A stretch of 8,243 nt of DNA from Thermaerobacter marianensis (GTDB lineage: Bacteria; Bacillota; Sulfobacillia; DYIH01). Of this stretch, positions 1 to 5,829 are shown piece by piece. Within the stretch, counting starts at the first letter, position 1. The number at the start of each line of letters is the position of its first letter. The stretch lies in the NCBI GenBank assembly GCA_020723785.1, contig DYIH01000061.1:387-8629 (forward strand), read 5' to 3'. A model generated the notes under the pieces. The model was not told the origin of the DNA. It did not search any database and was given only the letters and a program-made list of their open reading frames with translations. The position numbers were made by a program, and so were the translations under genes.

Positions 1-1
1 C

Positions 2-100
2 GACGCCTTCCTCCGCGGCGAACTGCAGGACTACGCCTACCCCGACGCCGCGGTCAGGGAGGCCCTGGCCGCCATCGGCGGGCTGCAGCCGGTGGGTTGA
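2..100 (+). CDS. 3' end of an unidentified protein (partial)
   Basis: The window opens inside a reading frame that stays open for 32 codons to a TGA at 98-100. It ends with the residues DAAVREALAAIGGLQPVG. The helical, Ala-rich composition and GC-rich third positions resemble the neighbouring real genes, so I take it as the C-terminus of a plus-strand gene starting outside the window. It is convergent with the nitrilase-like gene, whose stop codon lies only 8 bases further on, and there is no room for a terminator hairpin between the two stops. I do not recognise the family and assign no function. Confidence 0.6.
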   Translation, partial: DAFLRGELQDYAYPDAAVREALAAIGGLQPVG

Positions 101-108
101 ATCCGTGA

Positions 109-1332
109 TCAAGGCCGCGGCACTTTTGTTACCAGCACCGCTTCGCCGTCGGCGGTATCCGCCACGGCGACGAACCCCGGCCGCGGCCCGACCGCCGGGT
201 AACCGAGCGCGCCGGTGCCGGAATCCGTCGGGTTGCCATGGCGCGGACCGCACCCCCGACACCGGGCCGCTTGCCGGCTGATGATCGCCGACTGGCCGAA
301 GAAGCCCAGGTTCAGCACCTGCCCGGTCATCATCGGGTTGACGGCGTAGGCGAAGTCGCCGCGACCGGCGACGGCCTGCCAGGCGCCGTTGAGCCAGTCG
401 GCCTGCTGGGCGGGTGACCAGGGCGCCGGGTTGGCCGAGGGTTGGACGAGGATCTGGGCGCCCAGGGCTTGGAGTCGGTTGACGACGTCCGGCTGGAAGG
501 CGTCCAGGCAGATGGCGATACCGACGCGGCCCAGCGGCGTATCGAAGACCCGCAGGTCGGCAACGCGGCCGGGGGTCAGATCCAGCCCTGCCGGCCCTTC
601 GATGTCGATGAGGTGGACCTTCTTCTGCCGTCCGAGGATGCGGCCGTCCGGCCCGAAGAAGTAGGACACGTTGTAGACTGCGCCGCCGCGCGGCCGGTAG
701 CGGTGCGGCAGCCCACCGCCGGCCGGCAGGTCGTAGTCGGGGAGCGGCGCCGAGCCGGCCACCAGGTAGACGCCGTACTTGCGCGCCGCCGCGGAGAAGG
801 TCTCTAGGTAGGTGCGGCCCATCGTCTCCTGGCGCGCCAGGAAGATGCCCCGCACCCAGCCCGCCCGGCGGGTGGCCCGGTTCCAAAGGACGGCCGGCAG
901 GTGGGCGCGGACCATACGCTCCACCGCCCCTTCGAGTGTGGTCACCCCTTTGGCGTGCTCGGCCTCCCCGGTGAAGACGGTCAGGATGCCGGCGTCCTCG
1001 GGGAAGACGACCAGGGCGGGGTAGCGCGGGTCCAGCCGCCGGGCGGCCCGGCGCATCAGCCCGTCCACCCGGGCGGCGAACCGCTCCGGGGTGGCGTAGT
1101 CGTCGATGGACCAGCGCATTTGCACGGCCACCAGCTGGATGTATGCGGGGTTCCCGTCAGGCCACGCGGCCGGCTTGCCGCCCGCGGTTGGCGGCTCCGT
1201 TTTGCCGCCCGCGATTGGCGGCTCCGGCTGGGGCAGGACGGGGACGGCGGCCAGGGCCAACGCAACCAGCACGATGATTGACAGCGTCGCCGGGTTCCAG
1301 TTGCCCCCGATCCGCCGCACGCGCGGGTCCAC
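109..1332 (-). CDS. Membrane-anchored or exported carbon-nitrogen hydrolase (nitrilase superfamily)
   Basis: This 407-residue protein belongs to the nitrilase/amidase superfamily, which hydrolyses or transfers acyl groups at C-N bonds through a Glu-Lys-Cys triad. All three residues are visible: E112 in VVFPEDAG, K238 in QKKVHL and C275 in AICLDAF. A hydrophobic stretch at about residues 17-34 follows a basic N-terminus, so the catalytic domain probably faces the outside, either anchored or as an exported protein. A Pro/Gly linker at about 35-60 carries two 9-residue repeats (EPPxAGGK). Near residues 358-361 an Arg/Cys-rich insert contains CRGC, which is unusual for the family. The first start, GTG at 1332, has its purine run (AAGGGG) almost touching it; GTG at 1320 (codon 5) is better spaced and may be the true start. 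It lies 9 nt downstream of the PAP2 gene, so the two are probably co-transcribed. The substrate is unknown. Lnt-like acyl transfer is possible, but the many membrane helices of Lnt are absent. Confidence 0.85.
   Translation of the reverse strand: MDPRVRRIGGNWNPATLSIIVLVALALAAVPVLPQPEPPIAGGKTEPPTAGGKPAAWPDGNPAYIQLVAVQMRWSIDDYATPERFAARVDGLMRRAARRLDPRYPALVVFPEDAGILTVFTGEAEHAKGVTTLEGAVERMVRAHLPAVLWNRATRRAGWVRGIFLARQETMGRTYLETFSAAARKYGVYLVAGSAPLPDYDLPAGGGLPHRYRPRGGAVYNVSYFFGPDGRILGRQKKVHLIDIEGPAGLDLTPGRVADLRVFDTPLGRVGIAICLDAFQPDVVNRLQALGAQILVQPSANPAPWSPAQQADWLNGAWQAVAGRGDFAYAVNPMMTGQVLNLGFFGQSAIISRQAARCRGCGPRHGNPTDSGTGALGYPAVGPRPGFVAVADTADGEAVLVTKVPRP
1175..1228 (-). repeat. Two tandem 27-bp repeats inside the nitrilase-like gene
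   Basis: Two adjacent 27-bp copies (1175-1201 and 1202-1228 on the plus strand, each beginning TTGCCGCCCGCG) differ at only about three positions. They encode the two EPPxAGGK linker repeats between the membrane segment and the catalytic domain. The unit is a multiple of three, so copy-number change alters linker length without breaking the frame. Confidence 0.8.
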
Positions 1333-1341
1333 CCCCTTCGT

Positions 1342-2226
1342 TCAATGGGCGCCGCCGCGCCTCGATGGCATTCGGCCGCCAAGCCTTTGCGTCGGGGCCA
1401 GCCCCAGGGCGCGGAACAGCAGCGGCGCTCCCAGGGCCACCCATAAGCCCATCAGCCCGTAGCGCACCAGCAGGGCCGGTCCGTCCGGCAGGAACGGCTT
1501 CAGCGACAGGCGCAGGATGAGCACGCCGGCCAGGCCGACGATTACCTTCACGGCCTGGCGGCCGGGGGTCGTCCTGGTGTCGAAGGCCAGGAGACGCTCC
1601 TGCAGCAGGTAGCCCTCGGCCAGGCCGATGAGCGCGCCCATCGCCCGGTAGGCGTCGCCGGAACGGTAGGCGAGGAGCGCCAGCAGGGGCAGGGCCAGGG
1701 CCGCCGCGGCCTGCAGGCCGGCCGGCAGCGGGGACCGTTCGAGACGGGCGGCCACGGCGTTGAAGGCGGCCACCAGCGCCAGGCCGATGACGACGCCGCC
1801 GGCGACGTCGGCCGGATAATGCAGCCCCAGGTAGAGACGCGACAGGGAAACCAGGGTGACGATGACCAGCCCGGCCGCCAGGATGCCGCGGTGCCGGAAG
1901 GTCATATAAAGGTAGGCCCACACGGTGGCGTTGCCCTGGGCGTGGCCGCTGGGGAAACCGTACCCAAGCCCGGTTTCCGCGGCGAGAACGCGCAGGCCGG
2001 GGCCGCCGGGGCGCGGCAGCCGCAGGGCGTCCTTGATCCCCGCGTTGACGAAGAACGTCAGGAATACCAACAGCCCGAGGCGGAAGCCGGCGCGCCGGTC
2101 GACGCACCAGTAGACGATGGCGACCAGTGCCGCATAGGCTTCCTCGCTGCCCAGCATGGTGACGCTGCTGAAGAAAGCGTCCAGCGCCGGGTTGGCGGAC
2201 CGCTGCAGCCGGAGGATCACGTCCAT
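1342..2226 (-). CDS. PAP2-family membrane phosphatase
   Basis: This 294-residue integral membrane protein has the complete type 2 phosphatidic acid phosphatase signature: K65-x6-R72-P73 (KDALRLPRP), P92-S93-G94-H95 (FPSGHAQG) and S129-R130-x5-H136-x3-D140 (SRLYLGLHYPAD). H95 and H136 are the expected catalytic histidines for a phosphohistidine mechanism. Such enzymes dephosphorylate lipid phosphates such as phosphatidate, undecaprenyl pyrophosphate or phosphatidylglycerophosphate at the membrane; the substrate cannot be read from sequence. The PAP2 core ends near residue 160, and a second hydrophobic part (about 170-275) adds several helices, making the protein longer than minimal PAP2 enzymes. 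The ATG at 2226 has GGTGA only 4 nt upstream; a GTG two codons later is better spaced. It is the first gene of a minus-strand pair with the nitrilase-like gene. Confidence 0.9.
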   Translation of the reverse strand: MDVILRLQRSANPALDAFFSSVTMLGSEEAYAALVAIVYWCVDRRAGFRLGLLVFLTFFVNAGIKDALRLPRPGGPGLRVLAAETGLGYGFPSGHAQGNATVWAYLYMTFRHRGILAAGLVIVTLVSLSRLYLGLHYPADVAGGVVIGLALVAAFNAVAARLERSPLPAGLQAAAALALPLLALLAYRSGDAYRAMGALIGLAEGYLLQERLLAFDTRTTPGRQAVKVIVGLAGVLILRLSLKPFLPDGPALLVRYGLMGLWVALGAPLLFRALGLAPTQRLGGRMPSRRGGAH

Positions 2227-2335
2227 GCTTCACCAATTTGGCTCCCGGGGCGCGAATTCCTCTTTTGTCCCATCGGGGAAGCTATGGTTTGTCCGGTCTG
2301 CGAGCCGTCGCAGCCCGGCAACGGCCGGGTTTGAC

Positions 2336-2399
2336 CGCGCCCGGGTCGGATCGCGCCCGGGTCGGATCTCGGCCGGGCCGGATCGCGCCTGGGCCGGAT
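2336..2399. repeat. Four tandem 16-bp GC-rich repeats in a divergent intergenic region
   Basis: Units lie at 2336-2351, 2352-2367, 2368-2383 and 2384-2399. The first two are identical (CGCGCCCGGGTCGGAT), and units 3 and 4 differ by a few bases while keeping the CGGG core and GGAT end. A degenerate fifth copy may precede them at 2320-2335. Each unit contains or resembles the palindrome CCCGGG. The array sits between the divergently transcribed PAP2 and hemerythrin genes and ends 7 bp before the hemerythrin gene's SD, so it may be a protein-binding array, or simply a slippage-generated minisatellite. Confidence 0.85.
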
Positions 2400-2406
2400 C
2401 ATCGAT

Positions 2407-2412
2407 AGGAGG
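2407..2412 (+). promoter_or_regulatory. Ribosome binding site of the hemerythrin gene
   Basis: A consensus AGGAGG lies 9 nt before the GTG at 2422. It fixes that GTG as the start, and the hemerythrin domain begins immediately after it. I could not find a convincing promoter between 2227 and 2406. Confidence 0.8.
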
Positions 2413-2421
2413 CGATTCGCC

Positions 2422-2850
2422 GTGTCCATAGTCGAATCCCTGCGTGCTGAGCACGACGCCCTTTTCAGGGCCGCCGGCCGCTGGCGGAACGGGGAAATGT
2501 CCGACGAGGAGCTCGTCGGTTTCCTGGAGGAGATGTCGCGGGTCCACTTCCGCGACGAGGAGCAGATACTGTATCCTGCCATGCGGGGGTTTTTCCCCAC
2601 GTCCGAGCTGAACGCTTACGAGCAGGCGCACCGGGAGGTCGCGGAGCGGTTGGCGGCGGCCCGCACGGTGCTGGAAGAGGGCCGGCCGGTGAGCGACCGG
2701 CTGAACCGAATCGTCGACGACGTCAAGGCCCACGCCAGAAGCGAGGAGGAAGCGCTGTTCCCGGCGGCGGAAGGGAAGCTCGGCGCCGAAAGGCTGGCGG
2801 AACTGCAACGTCGGCGCCAACAGTTCGCCCGTGCCACGAGCGGCGGTTAG
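2422..2850 (+). CDS. Hemerythrin-domain (HHE cation-binding) protein
   Basis: This 142-residue soluble, all-helical protein matches the bacterial hemerythrin-like family, which binds a diiron centre and senses, stores or detoxifies O2, NO or other redox signals. The ligand pattern is visible: H11 (AEHDAL), H42 and E46 (VHFRDEEQ), H70 (EQAHRE), and H104 and E108 (KAHARSEEE), each in the usual helix. The length is typical of a free-standing single-domain hemerythrin, with no fused signalling domain. Start choice is decided by the AGGAGG 9 nt upstream of GTG. The next gene, a His-containing membrane protein, lies 60 bp downstream on the same strand, which suggests a shared role in oxygen or nitric oxide handling, although that gene also has its own promoter-like element. 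Confidence 0.9.
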   Translation: MSIVESLRAEHDALFRAAGRWRNGEMSDEELVGFLEEMSRVHFRDEEQILYPAMRGFFPTSELNAYEQAHREVAERLAAARTVLEEGRPVSDRLNRIVDDVKAHARSEEEALFPAAEGKLGAERLAELQRRRQQFARATSGG

Positions 2851-2861
2851 CCAAAGCGTTC

Positions 2862-2902
2862 CACCTCCTGTTATAATGAGCCGGACCCCCTGACAGGAGG
2901 TG
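2862..2902 (+). promoter_or_regulatory. Inverted repeat enclosing an extended -10 promoter and including the downstream SD
   Basis: CACCTCCTGT (2862-2871) and ACAGGAGGTG (2893-2902) form a perfect 10-bp inverted repeat with a 21-base spacer. The end of the left arm supplies the TGT of an extended -10, giving TGTTATAAT (-10 TATAAT at 2872-2877), with no good -35. The right arm contains the AGGAGGTG Shine-Dalgarno of the gene starting at 2911. A transcript reading through from the hemerythrin gene would carry both arms and could sequester the SD. A transcript starting from the -10 (about 2884) would lack the left arm and leave the SD free. Alternatively the palindrome is a protein operator. Confidence 0.65.
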
Positions 2903-2910
2903 CGAGGGCG

Positions 2911-3993
2911 GTGGCGAAGCGCTCCCCTGTCCGCTTTCCTCTGATGGCCCTGGGGATGGTCGCCCTGGTGGCGGGCGTGTGGGGCGGGCTGATGCGCATG
3001 GGCTGGGGGTTACCCCCCGTGCGGCCCGACCTGGCCGCCTGGCACGGCCCGCTGATGATCTCCGGCTTCTTCGGTGTCGTCATCGGCCTGGAACGGGCGG
3101 TGGCGCTGGGCCGGTCGTGGACCTACGCCGCGCCGCTCTTCAGCGCGCTCGGCGTCCTGGCCACGCTGGCCGGCCCATCCGGCCCGCTCCTGCTGACCCT
3201 GGGCAGCCTGGTCTTCGTGGCGGTGTTCATCCGGATCATCCGCCTCGAACCGACCGTGCACGCGGCCACCATGGGCGCCGGGGCGCTGTCATGGGCGATC
3301 GGCAACGTCCTCTGGCTGGCCGGCTGGCCCGTCCACCGGGTCGTCCTGTGGTGGGTCGGCTACCTCGTGCTGACCATCGCCGGCGAGCGCCTGGAACTCT
3401 CCCGCCTGCTGCGCCTGACCGGCGCGGCCCGGGCCGGCTTCCTGGCCGCCGCGGGCCTCTTCCTGGCCGGGCTCGTCCTGACGGTTGTCGCCCCCGCCGC
3501 CGGGGCGCGGCTGGCCGGGGCGGGCATGCTGGCCCTGACGCTGTGGCTGATGCGCCACGACATAGCCCGGCGGACGCTGCGCTCGCCGTCCGGCCTGACC
3601 CGCTTCATCGCCGCGTGCCTGCTCTCCGGCTACGCCTGGCTGGGCGTCGCTGGCGCGCTGGCGATCCTCTACGGCGGCGCCACCGCGGGGCCGCTCTACG
3701 ACGCGATGCTGCACGCCGTCTTCCTCGGCTTCGTTTTTGCCATGATCTTCGGCCACGCGCCGGTCATCTTCCCCGCCGTGCTCGGCCTGTCCATGGCCTT
3801 CCGCCCGGCGTTCCACATCCACCTCGTCCTGCTGCACGCGACGCTGCTCCTGCGCGTGGCGGGCGACCTGGCCAATTGGCTGCCGGGGCGCCAGTGGGGC
3901 GGCCTCCTCAACGCCCTCGCGCTGCTGCTGTTCCTGGTGAACACGGCGCGCGCCGTCCGCCGGACGGCGCCTCCGGCCGGCGCGGCTCCGTAG
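2911..3993 (+). CDS. Polytopic membrane protein with conserved-looking histidines (NnrS-like or heme-copper-oxidase-like fold suspected)
   Basis: This 360-residue protein is almost entirely hydrophobic, with about 10-12 predicted membrane segments from residue 8 to about 346 and a short basic, Pro/Ala-rich tail. Histidines lie in or beside helices: H45 (AWHGPLMISG), H117, H268 (LHAVFLGF), H282 (FGHAPVIFP), H302, H304 and H309. The WHGPLM...ERA block and the HAVFLGFVFAMIFGHAPV block recall NnrS-type proteins of nitric oxide metabolism and heme-copper-oxidase-like membrane proteins. I recognise the style rather than a named family, so no reaction is assigned. The start GTG at 2911 is supported by AGGAGGTG ending 8 nt upstream. 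Its position after the hemerythrin gene supports a role with O2 or NO. A passive transporter or unrelated membrane protein cannot be excluded. Confidence 0.7.
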   Translation: MAKRSPVRFPLMALGMVALVAGVWGGLMRMGWGLPPVRPDLAAWHGPLMISGFFGVVIGLERAVALGRSWTYAAPLFSALGVLATLAGPSGPLLLTLGSLVFVAVFIRIIRLEPTVHAATMGAGALSWAIGNVLWLAGWPVHRVVLWWVGYLVLTIAGERLELSRLLRLTGAARAGFLAAAGLFLAGLVLTVVAPAAGARLAGAGMLALTLWLMRHDIARRTLRSPSGLTRFIAACLLSGYAWLGVAGALAILYGGATAGPLYDAMLHAVFLGFVFAMIFGHAPVIFPAVLGLSMAFRPAFHIHLVLLHATLLLRVAGDLANWLPGRQWGGLLNALALLLFLVNTARAVRRTAPPAGAAP

Positions 3994-4049
3994 TTCAATG
4001 CGCGTGAGCCCCCGGGCGCCGTGGGCGTTTCCCAGACCGGGCGGCTGTA

Positions 4050-4058
4050 TGCTATGCT
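4050..4058 (+). promoter_or_regulatory. Possible extended -10 promoter of the broken SWIM gene
   Basis: TGCTATGCT fits an extended -10 (TGN-TATGCT) 48 bp before the GTG start of the SWIM remnant. No clear -35 is seen at 17 bp. This is a weak call. Confidence 0.3.
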
Positions 4059-4105
4059 GTCGGTGGCGAGCCTTCGCTCAAATCCGGCAAGGAGCCGTCA
4101 TTCCC

Positions 4106-4860
4106 GTGGACCTTGATCAAACCGTGCTCAAACAGCGGGTGCCGTCCCACATCTTCAGCCGGGGTTGCGTCTATTTCCGACAGGCCTGGTCCTGGACTGC
4201 GAGGTGGACGGCGGCGTCATCCGCGGCGTCGTCGAGGGCAGTGCCGCGGTTCCGTACGAGACCGAGGTGGCCTAGACCGGGCGGATGTTGCGCACACGAT
4301 GCACCTGCCCGTACGGCGGCGGCATCTGCAAGCACGCCGTGGTCCTGGCCCTGGAGGCGCTGCACCAGCACGGCGGCGTTCTGATCCCCGACCTGCCGGG
4401 TTCCGGATCGCCGCCCCACAGCGTGGGCGCCGCGCCGGCGGCGCGGGGGCAGGCGGCCGCGACGGCTCCCGTTTCGGCGTCGCGAGAGCGGCTCGCTGTG
4501 GCGGCGGCCCCGATGGCGCGGAGTGAAACGGCCGGTCCGGCGCTGCGGAGACGATCGGCTGCTGTGACGGCCGCCCAGCCCTTCCTGTGGACCCCGCCCC
4601 CGCCGCCTCTCCCCGCCTGGGAGGAGCACCTGCGCGCGGCCCTGGCCGCGACCCCGGCCGCCTCAGAGCCGGAGGTGGGACGGACCGAAGTGGTGTGCCG
4701 GGTCCACCTGGACGCCCAAGGGCTGGCGGTGACCCTGCGGCAGGCCCGCTTCGGCGTCCGCGGCCTGTGCAAGGAATACCCGTTCACGGCAGGCGGCGAC
4801 TACCTCTACTTGGTGCGCGCCGGTCCGGATTCGGGTTCCAGCGCCGAAAAACGCGCAAGC
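4106..4860 (+). pseudogene. SWIM zinc-finger protein gene, frameshifted, nonsense-mutated and 3'-truncated
   Basis: A GTG at 4106, 11 nt after AAGGAG, begins VDLDQTVLKQRVPSHIFSRG and so on to about 4183. The homologous frame then shifts by one: restoring a single G after CAG (about 4181-4183) gives a continuous LVLDCEVDGGVIRGVVEG, followed by an in-frame TAG at 4273-4275. After the TAG the same frame gives CTCPYGGGICKH (C-x-C-x6-C-x-H), the zinc-binding SWIM signature. A low-complexity Ala/Pro linker and a further folded-looking segment follow to about residue FTAGGDYLYLVRAGPDSG (about 4835). Full-length relatives typically continue much further, often into an SNF2-type helicase, where SWIM acts as a DNA- or protein-binding module. 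Here the match fades before the toxin-antitoxin operon, whose first stop codon is at 4912. The three lesions indicate a dead gene. Sequencing errors could explain the first two but not the truncation. Confidence 0.7.
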
Positions 4861-4911
4861 GAACCGGCGGGGCGCTGGCGTGCGAGGTTTTGGCGTGTGT
4901 ATGGATTCACA

Positions 4912-5151
4912 TCACAGGCTATCCAGGTACCGGCGCATATCCTCCACCGTGTCGAACAGCAGTTGGCGGGCAACGGCCTTGGCGGTACCGTAGGCGAGTC
5001 GCTTGCCGGAGCCGTGGGAGTCGATCCTCGTGCGGCGGTACAGGCCGTCCGGACCGACGCCGTGCCAGACCTGGCTGCCGGCTTTGGCCGGGTGCATGTT
5101 GAGTGAACGACAGATCCTTTCTATGTCTCCGAAAGTGAAGGTGTACCCCAT
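4912..5151 (-). CDS. HicA-like toxin candidate
   Basis: This 79-residue protein has the size and layout of HicA mRNA interferases, small dsRBD-fold RNases that cleave mRNA and are inhibited by a HicB partner: an N-terminal helix (FGDIERICRSL), a strand with AGSQVW at residues 24-29, a second strand with RTRIDSHGSG, then YGTAKAVARQLLF and an amphipathic C-terminal helix. The usual GSH catalytic motif reads GSQ here; H30 or H46 may substitute, or the protein may be inactive or a variant subfamily. Its ATG overlaps the TAA of the antitoxin gene by one base (TAATG), which indicates translational coupling, and the only SD-like AGGA is 3 nt away. Antitoxin-before-toxin order is seen here, the reverse of the commonest hicAB order. 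The family call rests largely on the partner and on the general pattern. Confidence 0.6.
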   Translation of the reverse strand: MGYTFTFGDIERICRSLNMHPAKAGSQVWHGVGPDGLYRRTRIDSHGSGKRLAYGTAKAVARQLLFDTVEDMRRYLDSL

Positions 5152-5582
5152 TATTCCTGTACGCCTAGAATGCCGCGAATGGCCTGGCGGTCATCGCCGG
5201 CCTGGTAAAGCCGCAGGAGGTAGGGCAGGTAATGACCGCGGCCGATCTTGATCTGGAACGGGATATCGTCCAAGAAAACCCTCATGAAATCCAACGCCGC
5301 GTCGATCAGATCCTCGGCGGCCTGCAGCCTTGTTTCGCCCTGCCCCCAGACGTCGATTTCCGGGAGATAGACGGTCCAGAGGCCGCTGTCCGCATCCTCT
5401 TCCCATTGGGGAGTGAAGGTGAAGTGTGACAGAACCAATTCCATGGCCGTTCCGCCAATGACCAGGGAGGAGGCGGCGCCATGCCGTTGGGCGTTTTGCA
5501 CCGTGAAAACGCGGAGCTGTTCGCTGGATTCACGGACTATCCTGCTGAAATCCCTCTTGGCTTCGCTGACCGCCAGCGCCAT
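5151..5582 (-). CDS. Composite antitoxin: Phd/YefM-like N-terminus with HicB-like C-terminal domain
   Basis: The 143-residue protein begins MALAVSEAKRDFSRIVRESS, a typical Phd/YefM N-terminus that normally dimerises and binds its own promoter. Residues about 60-106 (EEDADSGLWTVYLPEIDVWG, then a helix beginning RLQAAEDLIDAA and ending near FLDD) match the HicB pattern of a degenerate RNase H-like fold, including the Y-L-P-E-I core and the G-x-T-x2-Q/E-A helix. A C-terminal tail of about 37 residues (HYLPYLLRLYQAGDD and onward) is not part of classical HicB. An upstream ATG at 5606 would add eight residues (MVERGKGK), but the ATG at 5582 fits the Phd family start, has GAGGGG and AAGGG purine runs upstream, and leaves a leader of about 30 nt from the predicted promoter. 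It is co-transcribed with the HicA-like gene through a one-base overlap. It probably neutralises the toxin and autorepresses the operon. Confidence 0.7.
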   Translation of the reverse strand: MALAVSEAKRDFSRIVRESSEQLRVFTVQNAQRHGAASSLVIGGTAMELVLSHFTFTPQWEEDADSGLWTVYLPEIDVWGQGETRLQAAEDLIDAALDFMRVFLDDIPFQIKIGRGHYLPYLLRLYQAGDDRQAIRGILGVQE

Positions 5583-5619
5583 CTTGCCCTTTCCCCTCTC
5601 GACCATGACTGCTCACCCC

Positions 5620-5648
5620 ATTATAACCCAAATGATCTAGTGGACCAA
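5620..5648 (-). promoter_or_regulatory. Promoter of the toxin-antitoxin operon
   Basis: On the minus strand a perfect TATAAT (5625 to 5620) lies 17 bp after TTGGTC (5648 to 5643), a partial -35. This AT-rich stretch stands out from the GC-rich surroundings. Transcription would start near 5613, only about 7 bases before the ATG at 5606 but about 30 before the preferred ATG at 5582. Phd-type antitoxins usually bind here; no strong palindrome is apparent. Confidence 0.65.
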
Positions 5649-5664
5649 TTGGTTCTTAATATGC

Positions 5665-5791
5665 ATCGGAGATGCGGATGGCATCCTTGAGGCTGTTTTG
5701 CAGCGGATGTATGGAGTACTCCAACGGCCGGCGCCGCGTTCCGGTGATCGTGGAGAACCGGCAGGTCACCATCGGTTTCGGCGGCACCTGA
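5665..5791 (+). pseudogene. 3' remnant of a glutaredoxin-like (UXX-star type) gene
   Basis: The frame ending in TGA at 5789-5791 encodes RRRVPVIVENRQVTIGFGGT after MEYSNG. This is the C-terminal VPVIV...GFGG pattern of glutaredoxin-fold UXX-star (seleno)proteins, in which the cis-Pro is the P of VPV. Just upstream, a different frame gives GDADGILEAVLQRM, the expected preceding helix. The two frames join if four bases are removed from ATGTATGGAG (around 5707-5716), which suggests a small duplication. The redox-active N-terminal motif (UxxY or CxxC) is absent because homology stops near 5665, beside the toxin-antitoxin promoter. The gene is therefore truncated and frameshifted. The family call comes from memory of the C-terminal motif, and I am moderately sure of it. 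Confidence 0.5.
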
Positions 5792-5804
5792 GGCGTTTGA
5801 ACGG

Positions 5805-5828
5805 CCGGCGGTTGCCGGTTTCGGTTTT
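5805..5828 (+). terminator. First of two tandem intrinsic terminators
   Basis: CCGGC-GGTT-GCCGG (5805-5818) forms a compact 5-bp GC stem with a tetraloop, followed by TTTCGGTTTT. It lies 13 bp after the stop of the glutaredoxin-like remnant. The U-tract is interrupted, so termination alone may be weak. Confidence 0.5.
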
Positions 5829-5829
5829 C

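Noticed and set aside
1157..2236. 359-codon minus-strand frame overlapping both the PAP2 and nitrilase-like genes
   Set aside because: It is a different frame of the same strand, rich in Arg/Pro/Gly with no motif. The PAP2 frame carries all three catalytic motifs.
2336..2399. Short repeats considered as a CRISPR array
   Set aside because: Units are contiguous without unique spacers and only 16 bp long, and no cas genes are near.
2230..2820. 196-codon minus-strand frame opposite the hemerythrin gene
   Set aside because: No family resemblance; the hemerythrin ligands on the plus strand explain the sequence.
2979..4007. 342-codon plus-strand frame inside the membrane-protein gene
   Set aside because: It is an Arg/Pro-rich shadow with no SD. 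The overlapping frame encodes regular membrane helices and starts after a strong SD.
4273..4275. In-frame TAG in the SWIM gene considered as a pyrrolysine or read-through codon
   Set aside because: A separate 1-nt frameshift and a 3' truncation exist in the same gene, so ordinary pseudogenisation is simpler.
4915..5106. Plus-strand continuation of the SWIM frame to a stop at 5106
   Set aside because: It runs antisense to the HicA-like gene and loses any resemblance to SWIM proteins by about 4840-4860.
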